This document shows positions 17,752 to 26,965 of a stretch of DNA of 64,000 nt, piece after piece. Source of the DNA: Bifidobacterium choloepi (GTDB taxonomy: Bacteria > Actinomycetota > Actinomycetes > Actinomycetales > Bifidobacteriaceae); assembly GCF_010667615.1 (NCBI RefSeq), contig NZ_VYSG01000002.1, forward strand, positions 1 to 64,000, given 5' to 3'. Made by a program: the position numbers and the translations under genes. Positions within the stretch are counted from its first letter, which is position 1. Each line of letters starts with the position of its first letter. Under the pieces are notes generated by a model. The model made no database searches, had not been told where the DNA came from, and worked only from the letters and a program-made list of their open reading frames with translations.

Positions 17752-18183
17752 ATGACCAACCCGTTGACCCAGTTCCACGCCGTCGACTCATGGACCCGCG
17801 ACCGCCAGCAGGAATTCAACGATTCCGCCCGGCTTGCCGACCCGACGCCGACCTACGGTGGCGGCTGGTCGATCCGCTCGCTCAAGAAGACCGGTTTCGT
17901 CCTGCTCGCCGTCACGCTCGTCGCCGCCGTGCTCGTCCTCGCCGGCATCCTGCTGCTGATGCGCATGCCCGCCGGCAGCCTGCTGACGATGGTCCTGCTC
18001 ATTATCACGTGCCTGCTCGTCTTCGTCGGCATCACCTGCGCCTGCTGCGACATCGCCGTCTGGATCTACTGTGCCGTGCTCAAGCTGCGCGAATCGTCCC
18101 GTCTTCGCAGGCAGGCCGCAAAGGCGGCGGCGAAGGAATCGGCGAAGCCGACCGAACTTCCCGGCGGCACGCGCGTGTCCTGA
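17752..18183 (+). CDS. Small two-span membrane protein, unknown function
   Basis: 143 aa, not recognised as a named family. It has a hydrophilic N-terminal 45 residues, two hydrophobic segments (about 47-68 and 76-104, the second with ITCACCDIAVWIYC), and a basic Ala/Lys-rich tail. AAAGGA lies 9 nt upstream of ATG 17752. It follows rluD by 21 nt and is probably the last gene of the divIVA-lspA-rluD transcript, since a large hairpin follows directly. Confidence 0.75.
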   Translation: MTNPLTQFHAVDSWTRDRQQEFNDSARLADPTPTYGGGWSIRSLKKTGFVLLAVTLVAAVLVLAGILLLMRMPAGSLLTMVLLIITCLLVFVGITCACCDIAVWIYCAVLKLRESSRLRRQAAKAAAKESAKPTELPGGTRVS

Positions 18184-18184
18184 A

Positions 18185-18237
18185 CTTCCGCATGGCACGA
18201 ACCCGGGCTTGAAGCCCGGGTTCGTGCCATGCGGAAG
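18185..18237 (+). terminator. Long perfect hairpin terminator
   Basis: 26-nt complementary arms at 18185-18210 and 18212-18237 (CTTCCGCATGGCACGAAC and onwards, core ACGAACCCGGGCTT), with no T-tract. It shares the ACGAACCCGGGC core with hairpins at 29.1, 42.1, 43.5 and, more loosely, 58.0 kb. Confidence 0.75.
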
Positions 18238-18283
18238 GAACAGCCGGCGGTTCGGGGCCGGTGACATTCGGCGCGACGGACGG

Positions 18284-18289
18284 TAGGAT
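18284..18289 (+). promoter_or_regulatory. dnaE -10 box, probably leaderless mRNA
   Basis: TAGGAT ends 8 nt before the ATG of dnaE, leaving no room for a Shine-Dalgarno. This TANNNT spacing is the actinobacterial leaderless arrangement. Confidence 0.55.
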
Positions 18290-18297
18290 GGAACACT

Positions 18298-21200
18298 ATG
18301 ACTACTTCCGGCAACTTCGTTCAGCTGCACAACCACACCCACTATTCGCTGCTCGACGGCGCGTCGAAGATTCCGGACCTCGTCAAGCGCGCGAAGGAAC
18401 TTGACATGCCGGCCGTCGGCATCACCGACCACGGCAACATGCACGGCGCCTACGAAATGTGGAGCGAGTGCGTCAACCAGGGCATCAAGCCGATCATCGG
18501 CATCGAGGCGTACGTGACGCCGGAAACGAGCCGCAAGGACCGCACGCGCGTGCACTGGGGCACCGAGGCGCAGCGGCGCGACGACGTCTCCGGCGGCGGC
18601 TTCATCACCCACCTGACGCTGTGGGCCGAGAACGACGAGGGACTCGTCAACCTGACGAAGGCCAGCTCGGTCGCCGCGCTCGAGGGTCGCGTCGGCAAGT
18701 GGCCGCGCATGGACAAGGATGTGCTGCAGACGTATTCGAGCGGCATCATCTGCTCGTCGGGCTGCCCGTCCGGCATCATCCAGACGAGGCTGCGCCTGGG
18801 CCAGTTCGACGAGGCGCTGCGCGCCGCCGGCGAGCTGCAGGAGATCTTCGGCAAGGACAACTTCTACATCGAGCTGATGGACCACAATCTCGAGATCGAG
18901 CGGCGAGTCACCAAGGACCTGCTCGACATCGCGAAGAGGATCGGCGCGCCGCTGCTCGCGACGAACGATTCGCACTACGTGCACGCCGAGGACGCCAGCG
19001 CCCAGGACGCCATGCTGTGCATCAATTCGGGCGCGCACCTGGACGACCCCGACCGCTTCAAGTTCGACGGCACTGGCTACTACATGCGCTCGGCCGAGGA
19101 GATGCGCGAGCTGTTCAAGGAGCTGCCGGAGGCCTGCGACAATACACTCGAGGTCGCCGAACGCTGCAACGTCATGTTCGACGACCACGAGGACGGCGCA
19201 TTCATGCCGCGCTTCGACTGCCCGGAAGGCTGGGACGAGACGTCGCTGTTCCTGAAGAACGTCGAGGAGGGCCTCGAGAAGCGCTACGATGGCCACGTGC
19301 CCGAGGAAGTCGCCAAGCAGGCCGACTACGAATGCGGCGTTATCTGCCAGATGCAGTTCTGCGGCTACTTCCTCGTCGTCGCCGACTACATCAACTGGGC
19401 CAAGACGCACGACATCATGGTCGGTCCCGGCCGCGGCTCGGCCGCAGGCTCGATGGTCGCCTACGCAATGGGCATCACCGAACTCGACCCGCTGAAGCAC
19501 GGCCTGATCTTCGAGCGATTCCTGAACCCGGAGCGCGTGTCCCTGCCGGATATCGACGTCGACTTCGACCCGGAAGGCCGCATGCGCGTGCTCGACTACG
19601 TCGCCGACAAGTACGGCCACGACCGCGTGGCCCAGTGCGTCATCTACGGCACGATCAAGACGAAGCAGGCGCTCAAGGATTCGGCCCGCATCATGGGCTA
19701 CGACTTCTCGACGTCCGAAGCCGTCGTCAAGGCGCTGCCGCCGAGCCAGACCGGCGGCAAGGACATCCCGGTCAAGGACATCTTCAACCCGCAGGCCAAG
19801 CGCTACGACGAGGCCCGCGAGTTCCGCGAGATGTACGATTCGAACCCGGATGCCAAGCGCATCACCGACCAGGCGATGGAGATCGAGGGCCTGATCCGCC
19901 AGACCGGCATCCACGCCTGCGCGACGATCATGGGCTCCGAGCCGATCACGAACACGTCGCCGCTGATGGTCCAGGTCAAGAACAAGGACGACGTCACCGT
20001 CGCGACGACGTTCGAGTACCACACGTGCGAAACGCTCGGCCTCGTCAAGATGGACTTCCTCGGCCTGTCCAACCTCACCGTCATCTCGGAGACGCTCAAG
20101 AACATCGAGATGAACGGCAAGGGCGTCATCGACTACACGAAGATCCCGCTCGACGACGAGGAAACCTACGGACTGCTGTCCCGCGGCGACACGCTCGGCG
20201 TCTTCCAGCTCGATTCCGACGGCATGCGCTCGCTGCTCAAGTCCCTCAAGCCGAACAACTTCAACGACATCTCGGCACTGATCGCGCTGTACCGGCCGGG
20301 CCCGATGGATGTCGACTCGCACAACAACTACGCCAAGCGCAAGAACGGCCTGCAGAAGATCACGCCGATCCACCCCGAGGTCGCCGAGGCGCTCGCGCCG
20401 GTCCTCGACGAGACCTACGGCCTCATCGTCTATCAGGAGCAGGTCCAGTCGGCCGCACGAATCCTCGCCGGCTACTCGCTCGGCCGAGCCGACGTGCTGC
20501 GCCGAGCGATGGGCAAGAAGAAGCCGGAAGTGCTGGCCAAGGAACAGGTCCCGTTCTTCGAGGGCATGGCCGAGCACGGCTATTCGCGCGAGGCGGCCCA
20601 GGCCGTCTGGGACATCTTCGTGCCGTTCGCCGGCTACGCGTTCAACAAGGCCCACTCGGCCGCCTACGGCCTGATCTCGTACTGGACGGCGTACCTGAAG
20701 ACGCACTATCCGGTCGAGTTCATGGCGGCGCTGCTGCAGAACACGAAGGACAACAAGGACAAGACGGCGCTCTACCTCGCCGAGGCGCGCCGCATGGGCA
20801 TCCAGGTCCTGTCGCCGGACGTCAACGAGTCGCGCTACGAGTACTCGGCCGTCGGCGACGTCGTCCGCTTCGGCCTCGGCGCCATCCGCAACGTCGGCAA
20901 GAAGGCCGTCGACGAGATCATCGAGGAACGCAACGGCAAGCACGGCAAATTCGTCAACTTCGAGGACTTCGTCAACCGCGTGCCGATGGACGCGCTGAAC
21001 CGCAGGCTCGTCGAATCGCTGATCAAGGCGGGAGCCTTCGACTCGATCGAGCCGAGCCGCCGCGCGATCTTCCAGATCCACGAGGTCGCGATCGACTCGG
21101 TCATGCCGGTCAAGAAGAAGGCCGCCGAGGGACAGTTCGACCTGTTCGCCGTCGAGGACGACGACGGCCAGTCGTCCGGCACGATCGCGATCAACGTGCC

Positions 21201-21858
21201 GCAGCTCGAGGAGTGGGACAAGAAGACGAAGCTCAACTTCGAGCGCGAGATGCTCGGCCTGTACGTCTCCGACCATCCGCTGAGCGGCATGCAGTCGGTC
21301 CTCGCGAGCCTGCGCGACATGTCGATCGCGCACCTCATCGACCGGGCCAAGGGCATGGAGGACCGCGCGCAGGTCACGCTGGCCGGCCTGATCACGAACG
21401 TCGACCGGCGCGTCTCGAAGAAGGGCAACCCGTGGGCGATCGTCACGATCGAGGACATGGAAAGCTCGGTGCAATGCATGCTGTTCGGCAAGGTCTACGA
21501 GGCGGCCGCCGCCGAGCTCGCCGTCGACGCGATCGTCCAGGTGCGCGGCATGGTCGAGGTGCGCGACGAGTCGGTCTCGGTGCGCGCCACCGAACTGATG
21601 GTCCCGTCACTCGAGGCCGAGGACGAGCGTCCCGTCATCATCGCGCTGCCGATGGTCGCGCTCGAGCGCTCGCGGCTCGCCCAGCTCACGCAGGTCATCG
21701 CGAACCATCCCGGCTACTGCGAGGTGCGCATCGCCGTGCTCGACTCCGCCGGCAACGCGCAGGTCCTGACGCTCGGCGACCGCTTCCGCGTCAAGCGCGA
21801 CACCAGCCTGTTCGCCGAGATCAAGATCCTCTTCGGTCCCGCCAGCATCGCGCAGTAA
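18298..21858 (+). CDS. dnaE: DNA polymerase III alpha subunit
   Basis: 1186 aa replicative polymerase, DnaE1-like. It opens with the PHP domain (QLHNHTHYSLLDGASKI, ITDHGNMHG), followed by the polymerase palm with the catalytic triad region (GPGRGSAAGS, LPDIDVDFD), the thumb/fingers and beta-clamp region, and a C-terminal OB-fold (QVTLAGLITNVDRRVSKKG). Length and domain order are normal. It stands alone as a transcription unit between two strong hairpins. Confidence 0.97.
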   Translation: MTTSGNFVQLHNHTHYSLLDGASKIPDLVKRAKELDMPAVGITDHGNMHGAYEMWSECVNQGIKPIIGIEAYVTPETSRKDRTRVHWGTEAQRRDDVSGGGFITHLTLWAENDEGLVNLTKASSVAALEGRVGKWPRMDKDVLQTYSSGIICSSGCPSGIIQTRLRLGQFDEALRAAGELQEIFGKDNFYIELMDHNLEIERRVTKDLLDIAKRIGAPLLATNDSHYVHAEDASAQDAMLCINSGAHLDDPDRFKFDGTGYYMRSAEEMRELFKELPEACDNTLEVAERCNVMFDDHEDGAFMPRFDCPEGWDETSLFLKNVEEGLEKRYDGHVPEEVAKQADYECGVICQMQFCGYFLVVADYINWAKTHDIMVGPGRGSAAGSMVAYAMGITELDPLKHGLIFERFLNPERVSLPDIDVDFDPEGRMRVLDYVADKYGHDRVAQCVIYGTIKTKQALKDSARIMGYDFSTSEAVVKALPPSQTGGKDIPVKDIFNPQAKRYDEAREFREMYDSNPDAKRITDQAMEIEGLIRQTGIHACATIMGSEPITNTSPLMVQVKNKDDVTVATTFEYHTCETLGLVKMDFLGLSNLTVISETLKNIEMNGKGVIDYTKIPLDDEETYGLLSRGDTLGVFQLDSDGMRSLLKSLKPNNFNDISALIALYRPGPMDVDSHNNYAKRKNGLQKITPIHPEVAEALAPVLDETYGLIVYQEQVQSAARILAGYSLGRADVLRRAMGKKKPEVLAKEQVPFFEGMAEHGYSREAAQAVWDIFVPFAGYAFNKAHSAAYGLISYWTAYLKTHYPVEFMAALLQNTKDNKDKTALYLAEARRMGIQVLSPDVNESRYEYSAVGDVVRFGLGAIRNVGKKAVDEIIEERNGKHGKFVNFEDFVNRVPMDALNRRLVESLIKAGAFDSIEPSRRAIFQIHEVAIDSVMPVKKKAAEGQFDLFAVEDDDGQSSGTIAINVPQLEEWDKKTKLNFEREMLGLYVSDHPLSGMQSVLASLRDMSIAHLIDRAKGMEDRAQVTLAGLITNVDRRVSKKGNPWAIVTIEDMESSVQCMLFGKVYEAAAAELAVDAIVQVRGMVEVRDESVSVRATELMVPSLEAEDERPVIIALPMVALERSRLAQLTQVIANHPGYCEVRIAVLDSAGNAQVLTLGDRFRVKRDTSLFAEIKILFGPASIAQ

Positions 21859-21863
21859 GGTAT

Positions 21864-21930
21864 GTATCCTCGGCTCCCCGGAAGGGAGCCGAGGATACGT
21901 AGATCGGGGGAATCGTGCACGATTCCCCCG
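21864..21930. terminator. dnaE terminator hairpin followed by a perfect 26-bp palindrome
   Basis: First hairpin: 14-bp arms GTATCCTCGGCTCC (21864-21877) and GGAGCCGAGGATAC (21885-21898). Six bases later comes the perfect palindrome CGGGGGAATCGTG / CACGATTCCCCCG (21905-21930), two ACGATTC motifs meeting head to head. The first is a plausible terminator; the second has no spacer and looks more like a protein-binding site. Confidence 0.7.
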
Positions 21931-22008
21931 AAACGGGGTGCGACGCGACAATATCTCACGATGTGACTGATGTGAGGAACATGTGAAGCGATCGGCGTCG
22001 GGGGTTGC

Positions 22009-22014
22009 TACCAT
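22009..22014 (+). promoter_or_regulatory. hisD -10 box, probable leaderless start
   Basis: TACCAT ends 6 nt before ATG 22021, and no Shine-Dalgarno is present at usable spacing. No T-box or histidine leader peptide was seen upstream. Confidence 0.5.
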
Positions 22015-22020
22015 GTGGCT

Positions 22021-23421
22021 ATGAGCGAAGAAAACTACATGCGAATCATTGATCTGCGCGGACGCAAGCTCAGCCGGGCCGAAATGCTCGAGGCGATGCC
22101 CCGCGCCGAAATGGGCACGAACGAGGCCAGCGAACTCGTCATCCCGATCCTCGAGAACGTCAAGCAGCATGGCGCCGCGGCCCTGCGCGACTACGAGGAG
22201 CAGTTCGATCACATCCACGTCGAGAATCTTCGCGTGCCGGTCGAGGCCATCCAGGCCGCCGTCGACGAGCTCGACCCCGAAGTGCGCGAGGCCATCGAGG
22301 AATCGGTGCGCCGCGCCCGCGCCGTCGCGGCGTCGCAGGTGCCCGAAGACTTTTACACCGACCTGGGCGACGGTGCCCGCGTCGCGGAGAAGTGGATCCC
22401 GATCCAGCGCGTCGGCCTGTACGTGCCGGGCGGCAAGGCCGTCTACCCGTCGTCCGTCATCATGAACGTCGTGCCGGCGCAGGCGGCCGGCGTCGAGTCG
22501 TTGGCGATTGCCACGCCGCCGAGCAAGGCGACAAACGACGGCCTGCCGGACAAGACGATTCTCGCGACCTGCGCCATCCTCGGCGTCGACGAGGTGTACG
22601 CCGTCGGCGGCGCCCAGGCCGTCGCGATGTTCGCCTACGGCGCCAGGGGCACCGAGCCGCAGGACGGCGAGATCCTGTGCGAGCCGGTCGACAAGATCAC
22701 CGGCCCCGGCAACATCTTCGTCGCCACGGCCAAGGGCCTCGTCTCCGGCATCGTCGGCATCGACGCCGTCGCCGGACCGACCGAGATCGCCATCATCGCC
22801 GACGACACGGCGAACCCCGGCTGGGTGGCCGCCGACCTGATCGGCCAGGCCGAGCACGACGAGCTCGCCGGCTCCGTCCTCATCACGTCGTCCGAACGCC
22901 TCGCCGACGCCGTCCAGCAAGAACTCGATGCCCGCGTGCCGCGCACCGAGCACGCCGAGCGCGTCGAGACGAGCCTCAGGGGCCGCCAGTCCGGCATCAT
23001 CCTGACCGACGATCTCGCCCAGTCGATCGACGCCGCGAACGCCTACGCCGCCGAGCACCTCGAGGTGCAGACGGAAGATCCCGACGCCGTCATCGCGCGG
23101 ATCCGCAACGCCGGCGCCATCTTCCGCGGCAACTACTCGCCGGTCCCGCTCGGCGACTACATGTCCGGCTCGAATCACGTGCTGCCGACGTCCGGCACCG
23201 CCCGCTTCGCGTCCGGTCTCGGCGTTCACACGTTCATGAAGCCCGTCGAGATCATCGAGTACGACGAGCCGGGCCTGAAGGAAATCGCCGCGCGCATCAA
23301 CGCGTTCGCCGTCTCCGAGGACCTGCCGGCGCACGGCGAGTCGGTCCTGAGCCGCTTCATCGACGACCCGTACGACAAGGAGACGATCGCCGTCCGGGAA
23401 ACGGAAGCCGGCCTGCGATGA
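22021..23421 (+). CDS. hisD: Histidinol dehydrogenase
   Basis: 466 aa. It oxidises L-histidinol to histidine, using zinc and NAD, in the last step of the pathway. Family motifs: VGLYVPGGKAVYPSSVIMN, GPGNIFVATAKG, GPTEIAIIADD, AGAIFRGNYSPVPLGDY. ATG 22021 suits the upstream -10 box; ATG 22039 (MRIIDLRG) is the usual family start and remains possible. Its TGA overlaps the hisC ATG, so the two are translationally coupled. Confidence 0.96.
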   Translation: MSEENYMRIIDLRGRKLSRAEMLEAMPRAEMGTNEASELVIPILENVKQHGAAALRDYEEQFDHIHVENLRVPVEAIQAAVDELDPEVREAIEESVRRARAVAASQVPEDFYTDLGDGARVAEKWIPIQRVGLYVPGGKAVYPSSVIMNVVPAQAAGVESLAIATPPSKATNDGLPDKTILATCAILGVDEVYAVGGAQAVAMFAYGARGTEPQDGEILCEPVDKITGPGNIFVATAKGLVSGIVGIDAVAGPTEIAIIADDTANPGWVAADLIGQAEHDELAGSVLITSSERLADAVQQELDARVPRTEHAERVETSLRGRQSGIILTDDLAQSIDAANAYAAEHLEVQTEDPDAVIARIRNAGAIFRGNYSPVPLGDYMSGSNHVLPTSGTARFASGLGVHTFMKPVEIIEYDEPGLKEIAARINAFAVSEDLPAHGESVLSRFIDDPYDKETIAVRETEAGLR

Positions 23422-24587
23422 GCGAAAATGCAGGAACGATTCCCGCGTCGCTGCCGCTGCGCAACGACCTGATCGGCGAGGAGCCCTATGGCGCGCCGCA
23501 GCTCGACGTTCCCGTCTGCCTCAACGTCAACGAGAACCCGTACGCGCCGCGCCAGGACGTCGTCGACTCGATCGCCCGGCGCGTGGCCGAGATCGCCCCG
23601 ACGCTCAACCGCTACCCGGACCGCGAGCACGTCGAGCTGCGCGAGGCGTTCGTGCGCTATCTCGAACGCGAATCCGGCGCGAAGCTGTCCGTCGACAACG
23701 TCTGGGGCGCCAACGGCTCGAACGAGATCATGCTCCAGCTGTTCATGGCGTTCGGTGGCCCGGGCCGCACGGCGCTGTCGGCGGACCCGACGTACTCGAT
23801 GTATCCCGAGTACGCCCGCGACACGTTCACCGGCTGGCAGCTCGCGCACCGCAACGCCGACTTCACGATCGACATGGCCGCGCTGAAGGAACAGATCGCG
23901 ACGATCCGTCCCGCGATGGTCATCCTGACATCGCCGAACAACCCGACCGGCACGCCGCTCGACATGGCCGAGCTCAGGGACATCCTCGAGTTCTGCGAGA
24001 CCGTCGACGTCGCCAACGCGGGGGAGGGCGTCCACCCGGTCGTCGTCATCGACGAGGCCTACATCGAGTTCCGCGACCCCGGCACGCCGTCGGCCGTCAC
24101 GCTGATCGGCGACCACGACCATCTCGCCGTCTCGCGCACGATGAGCAAGGCGTTCGCGTTCGCCGGCGCCCGCGTCGGCTACGTCGCGGCGAGCCCCGGC
24201 ATCGTCGACTGCATGAGGATCGTGCGCATGCCGTACCATTTGTCCGCCGTCACGCAGGCCGCCGCGCTGGCCGCGTTCGACCACACCGACGAGCAGCTCG
24301 CCGAGGTCGACCACCTGCGCCGCACCCGCGAGGAAACGGCCGACTGGCTGCGCAAGCAGACCTACGCCGGCCAGCCGCTCGAGGTAGCGCCGAGCCAGTC
24401 GAACTTCCTGCTGTTCGGCGGCCACTTCGACAAGCGCGACGAGATCTTCGCCGAAATGCTCAGTCGAGGCGTCCTGATCCGCGTCGTCGGCCCCGCCGGC
24501 TGGCTGCGCGTCTGCATGGGCACCGACGATGAAATGGCCCGCTTCCGCGAGGCCCTCGTCGAGAGCATGCGGGCCGTCGAAAGCTGA
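23418..24587 (+). CDS. hisC: Histidinol-phosphate aminotransferase
   Basis: 389 aa PLP enzyme converting imidazole acetol phosphate to histidinol phosphate. It has NVNENPY at the N-terminus, NRYPD, SPNNPTGTP, VIDEAYIEF, and the PLP-lysine motif SRTMSKAFAFAGARVGY. The start overlaps the hisD stop (ATGA). A 105-nt gap with its own palindrome separates it from hisB. Confidence 0.96.
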   Translation: MSENAGTIPASLPLRNDLIGEEPYGAPQLDVPVCLNVNENPYAPRQDVVDSIARRVAEIAPTLNRYPDREHVELREAFVRYLERESGAKLSVDNVWGANGSNEIMLQLFMAFGGPGRTALSADPTYSMYPEYARDTFTGWQLAHRNADFTIDMAALKEQIATIRPAMVILTSPNNPTGTPLDMAELRDILEFCETVDVANAGEGVHPVVVIDEAYIEFRDPGTPSAVTLIGDHDHLAVSRTMSKAFAFAGARVGYVAASPGIVDCMRIVRMPYHLSAVTQAAALAAFDHTDEQLAEVDHLRRTREETADWLRKQTYAGQPLEVAPSQSNFLLFGGHFDKRDEIFAEMLSRGVLIRVVGPAGWLRVCMGTDDEMARFREALVESMRAVES

Positions 24588-24637
24588 GTTCCCCGCACAC
24601 GCCCGAAATACTTGGGCTATATTGTGAGCGGAAGTAT

Positions 24638-24652
24638 CGTTCACAGTGAACG
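24638..24652. promoter_or_regulatory. Palindromic operator candidate upstream of hisB
   Basis: CGTTCACAGTGAACG is a perfect palindrome (7-bp arms, one central base), extended by TAT/ATA on the outside. It follows a TATATT-like -10 sequence (about 24618) in the only sizeable gap of the upstream his cluster. This suggests a second, regulated promoter driving hisB-hisH-priA. Confidence 0.45.
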
Positions 24653-24692
24653 AATATCGTCCGACAGGACAGGCAGAGCAAAGGAGCGACGG

Positions 24693-25292
24693 ATGGCAAG
24701 GACGGCGACGATTGTCCGCGAGACGAGCGAGTCGTCGGTCGAGCTGAGTCTCGACCTCGACGGCACCGGCAAGACCGACATCGACACGAGCGTGCCGTTT
24801 TTCAACCACATGATGACGGCGCTCGGCAAGCATTCGCTGATCGACCTGACCATCCGTGCGCACGGCGACACCGACATCGACGCCCACCACACCGTCGAGG
24901 ACACGGCGATCGTCTTCGGCGAGGCGCTCAAGCTCGCCCTCGGCGACAAGCGCGGCATCCGCAGGTTCGCCGACGCGACCGTCCCGCTCGACGAGGCGCT
25001 CGCGAAGGCCGTCGTCGACGTGTCCGGCCGGCCGTACTGCGTCTGCAGCGGCGAGCCGGAAGGATTCCAGTACTGCATGATCGGCGGCCACTTCACCGGC
25101 TCGCTGGTCCGCCACGTCATGGAGTCGATCGCGTTCCACGCCGAAATCTGCCTGCACATGCACGTCATCGCCGGCCGCGATCCGCACCACATCGCCGAGG
25201 CCGAGTTCAAGGCACTCGCCCGGGCGCTCAGGTTCGCGATCGAGCCGGATCCTCGCGTCGACGGTATTCCGAGCACGAAGGGCGCGCTCTGA
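24693..25292 (+). CDS. hisB: Imidazoleglycerol-phosphate dehydratase
   Basis: 199 aa monofunctional HisB. It has the manganese-binding His motifs [29 protein letters not shown] and [26 protein letters not shown]. The substrate is imidazole glycerol phosphate and the product imidazole acetol phosphate. ATG 24693 follows AAGGAG; the in-frame extension to 24612 is rejected because it covers the operator candidate. Confidence 0.96.
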   Translation: MARTATIVRETSESSVELSLDLDGTGKTDIDTSVPFFNHMMTALGKHSLIDLTIRAHGDTDIDAHHTVEDTAIVFGEALKLALGDKRGIRRFADATVPLDEALAKAVVDVSGRPYCVCSGEPEGFQYCMIGGHFTGSLVRHVMESIAFHAEICLHMHVIAGRDPHHIAEAEFKALARALRFAIEPDPRVDGIPSTKGAL

Positions 25293-25316
25293 ACACGGAG
25301 GGGACTGGCTACAACC

Positions 25317-26111
25317 ATGGCTGAACACAACACGACCGGCAACGACGATCTCGACGGCGCCGGCGACGACTTTCACTTCGACGACGACGACCTCGAGGCG
25401 GCGCTCGCCGACTTCGAGAAGGAATTTTCCGGCGACGATTCGTCCGCCGATGCCGGTGACGAGAAGTTTCCGGAAACCGACGCGGCCCGCGCCCGCGACG
25501 CCGAAGTCAGCGCGATGAACAACAGCGGTGATGGCGACATGCCATCCGGCGGAGACATGGCCGGCGACGACGAGGACGAATCGTTGCCGTCCGTCGCCGA
25601 CGAGGCGCAGGAAGCCGCCGACTTCGAGGACGAACTGCAGGGCCTGCTCGGCAACAAGGCGAAGGCCGCCGTGCTCATCACGCGACTCAACTCGGCCGAG
25701 CTGCTCGCCGCGTTCTGCCACCTCGCCGACATCTCGGCTGTCTGCCTGCCGAGCGCGCAGGGCGCCGTCGCCGTGCTGCGCAACCTCGACGGCGACTCGC
25801 CCGAGGCGGCCGCCAAGGACCTGACGCGCGTCGTCTCCGGACTCGGCGTCGTCCTCGCCGTCAACCGCGCCGACAAGCTCGAGGCGACGCTGTACCTGAG
25901 CGGCGAGGCCGGTCAGGGCTTCGCGCCGCCGATCCTGTTCACGTCGACGGCCCCGTTCGTCGAGGACCTGCTGCTCGGCATCTCGACGGTGACGCAGGTC
26001 GAGGAAACCGGCGTGCACGGCGAGGACACCGGCAAGCTCTCGTCGAAGCAGGCGTACGACATCATCTCGAAATACCTGAACAACGGGGCGTCCGGCAACC
26101 CGGTCTGGTGA
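25317..26111 (+). CDS. Conserved-looking unknown protein inside the his operon
   Basis: 264 aa, not recognised. The first 110 residues are extremely acidic and disordered (Asp/Glu/Gly runs, with two stretches from ACGATTC/GAATCGT motifs at 25435 and 25578). Residues about 110-262 look like a compact alpha/beta domain (KAAVLITRLNSAELLAAFCHL, VVSGLGVVLAVNRADKLEATLYL). Its operon position between hisB and hisH suggests a link to histidine synthesis, but no catalytic motif is visible. CGGAGGGG lies 15 nt upstream of ATG 25317, which is far for a ribosome-binding site. Confidence 0.75.
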   Translation: MAEHNTTGNDDLDGAGDDFHFDDDDLEAALADFEKEFSGDDSSADAGDEKFPETDAARARDAEVSAMNNSGDGDMPSGGDMAGDDEDESLPSVADEAQEAADFEDELQGLLGNKAKAAVLITRLNSAELLAAFCHLADISAVCLPSAQGAVAVLRNLDGDSPEAAAKDLTRVVSGLGVVLAVNRADKLEATLYLSGEAGQGFAPPILFTSTAPFVEDLLLGISTVTQVEETGVHGEDTGKLSSKQAYDIISKYLNNGASGNPVW

Positions 26112-26258
26112 CCGTCATCCGTCCGGTTCCGGACTCCGGTTGCGCCGGGACTCCGGTTCCGTCGCCGGATCCCGGCAGGCATGCGGACGGATGAATCGTC
26201 CACCATTGTTCTTCTTCCGGCCGCCGGCCGGACCGTCCATCCAGGAGGCAACGCAACG

Positions 26259-26948
26259 ATGACCGCAGTAACGGTGTTCGACTACGGATTCGGCAATGTC
26301 AGGTCGATGGTGCGCGCGCTCGCGAACCTCGGCCTCGACGTCACGCTGACGAGCGACTACCGCACGTCGCTCGAGGCCGACGGCCTCGTCGTCCCCGGCG
26401 TTGGCGCGTTCGGCGCCTGCATGACCGGGCTCAAGGCCGTCGGCGGCGACCGCGTCATCCTCGACCGGCTGCGCGCCGGCCGGCCGGTGCTCGGCGTGTG
26501 CGTCGGCCAGCAGATCATGTTCGACGCCGGTCACGAGCACGGCGTCGAGACGGCCGGACTCGGCCTGATCGGCGGCGACGTCGTCCGGCTCGACGCGCCG
26601 GTCGTTCCGCACATGGGCTGGGACACCGTCGACGCGCCGGAAGGCAGCGTGCTGCTGCGCGGCGTCGAGGACGAACGCTTCTACTTCGTCCACTCCTACG
26701 CCGCCGCCGACGTCGTGCCGAAGGCCGCCATCGACTACGACGGCTCGAGTTTCGAGCTGGCGCCGCTGCCGACGGTGAACGATGCGCACGACGGTCCGGC
26801 GCCCGAGAAGGTGACGTGGTGCACGTACGGCAACTCGACGTTCGTCGCCGCCTACGAACGCGGCCCGCTGTTCGCCACCCAGTTCCACCCCGAAAAGAGC
26901 GCCCGGGCCGGCGCGAAGCTGCTGCAAAACTGGGTGGACGTCCTGTAA
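26259..26948 (+). CDS. hisH: Imidazole glycerol phosphate synthase, glutamine amidotransferase subunit
   Basis: 229 aa class I amidotransferase that supplies ammonia to HisF. It has [11 protein letters not shown] at the start, PGVGAFG, the nucleophile elbow [11 protein letters not shown] with the catalytic Cys, and the His-Glu pair in TQFHPEKS near the C-terminus. AGGAGG lies 10 nt before ATG 26259. hisF is not in the window. Confidence 0.95.
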   Translation: MTAVTVFDYGFGNVRSMVRALANLGLDVTLTSDYRTSLEADGLVVPGVGAFGACMTGLKAVGGDRVILDRLRAGRPVLGVCVGQQIMFDAGHEHGVETAGLGLIGGDVVRLDAPVVPHMGWDTVDAPEGSVLLRGVEDERFYFVHSYAAADVVPKAAIDYDGSSFELAPLPTVNDAHDGPAPEKVTWCTYGNSTFVAAYERGPLFATQFHPEKSARAGAKLLQNWVDVL

Positions 26949-26965
26949 ACGACAAGGAGAAAACA

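Noticed and set aside
17788..21474. 1228-codon minus-strand frame opposite dnaE
   Set aside because: Antisense shadow of dnaE, with low-complexity composition and no ribosome-binding site or family motif.
21931..22020. Histidine leader peptide or T-box before hisD
   Set aside because: No His codon run, no T-box sequence (AGGGTGGNACCGCG-like) and no antiterminator were seen; the promoter abuts the start codon.
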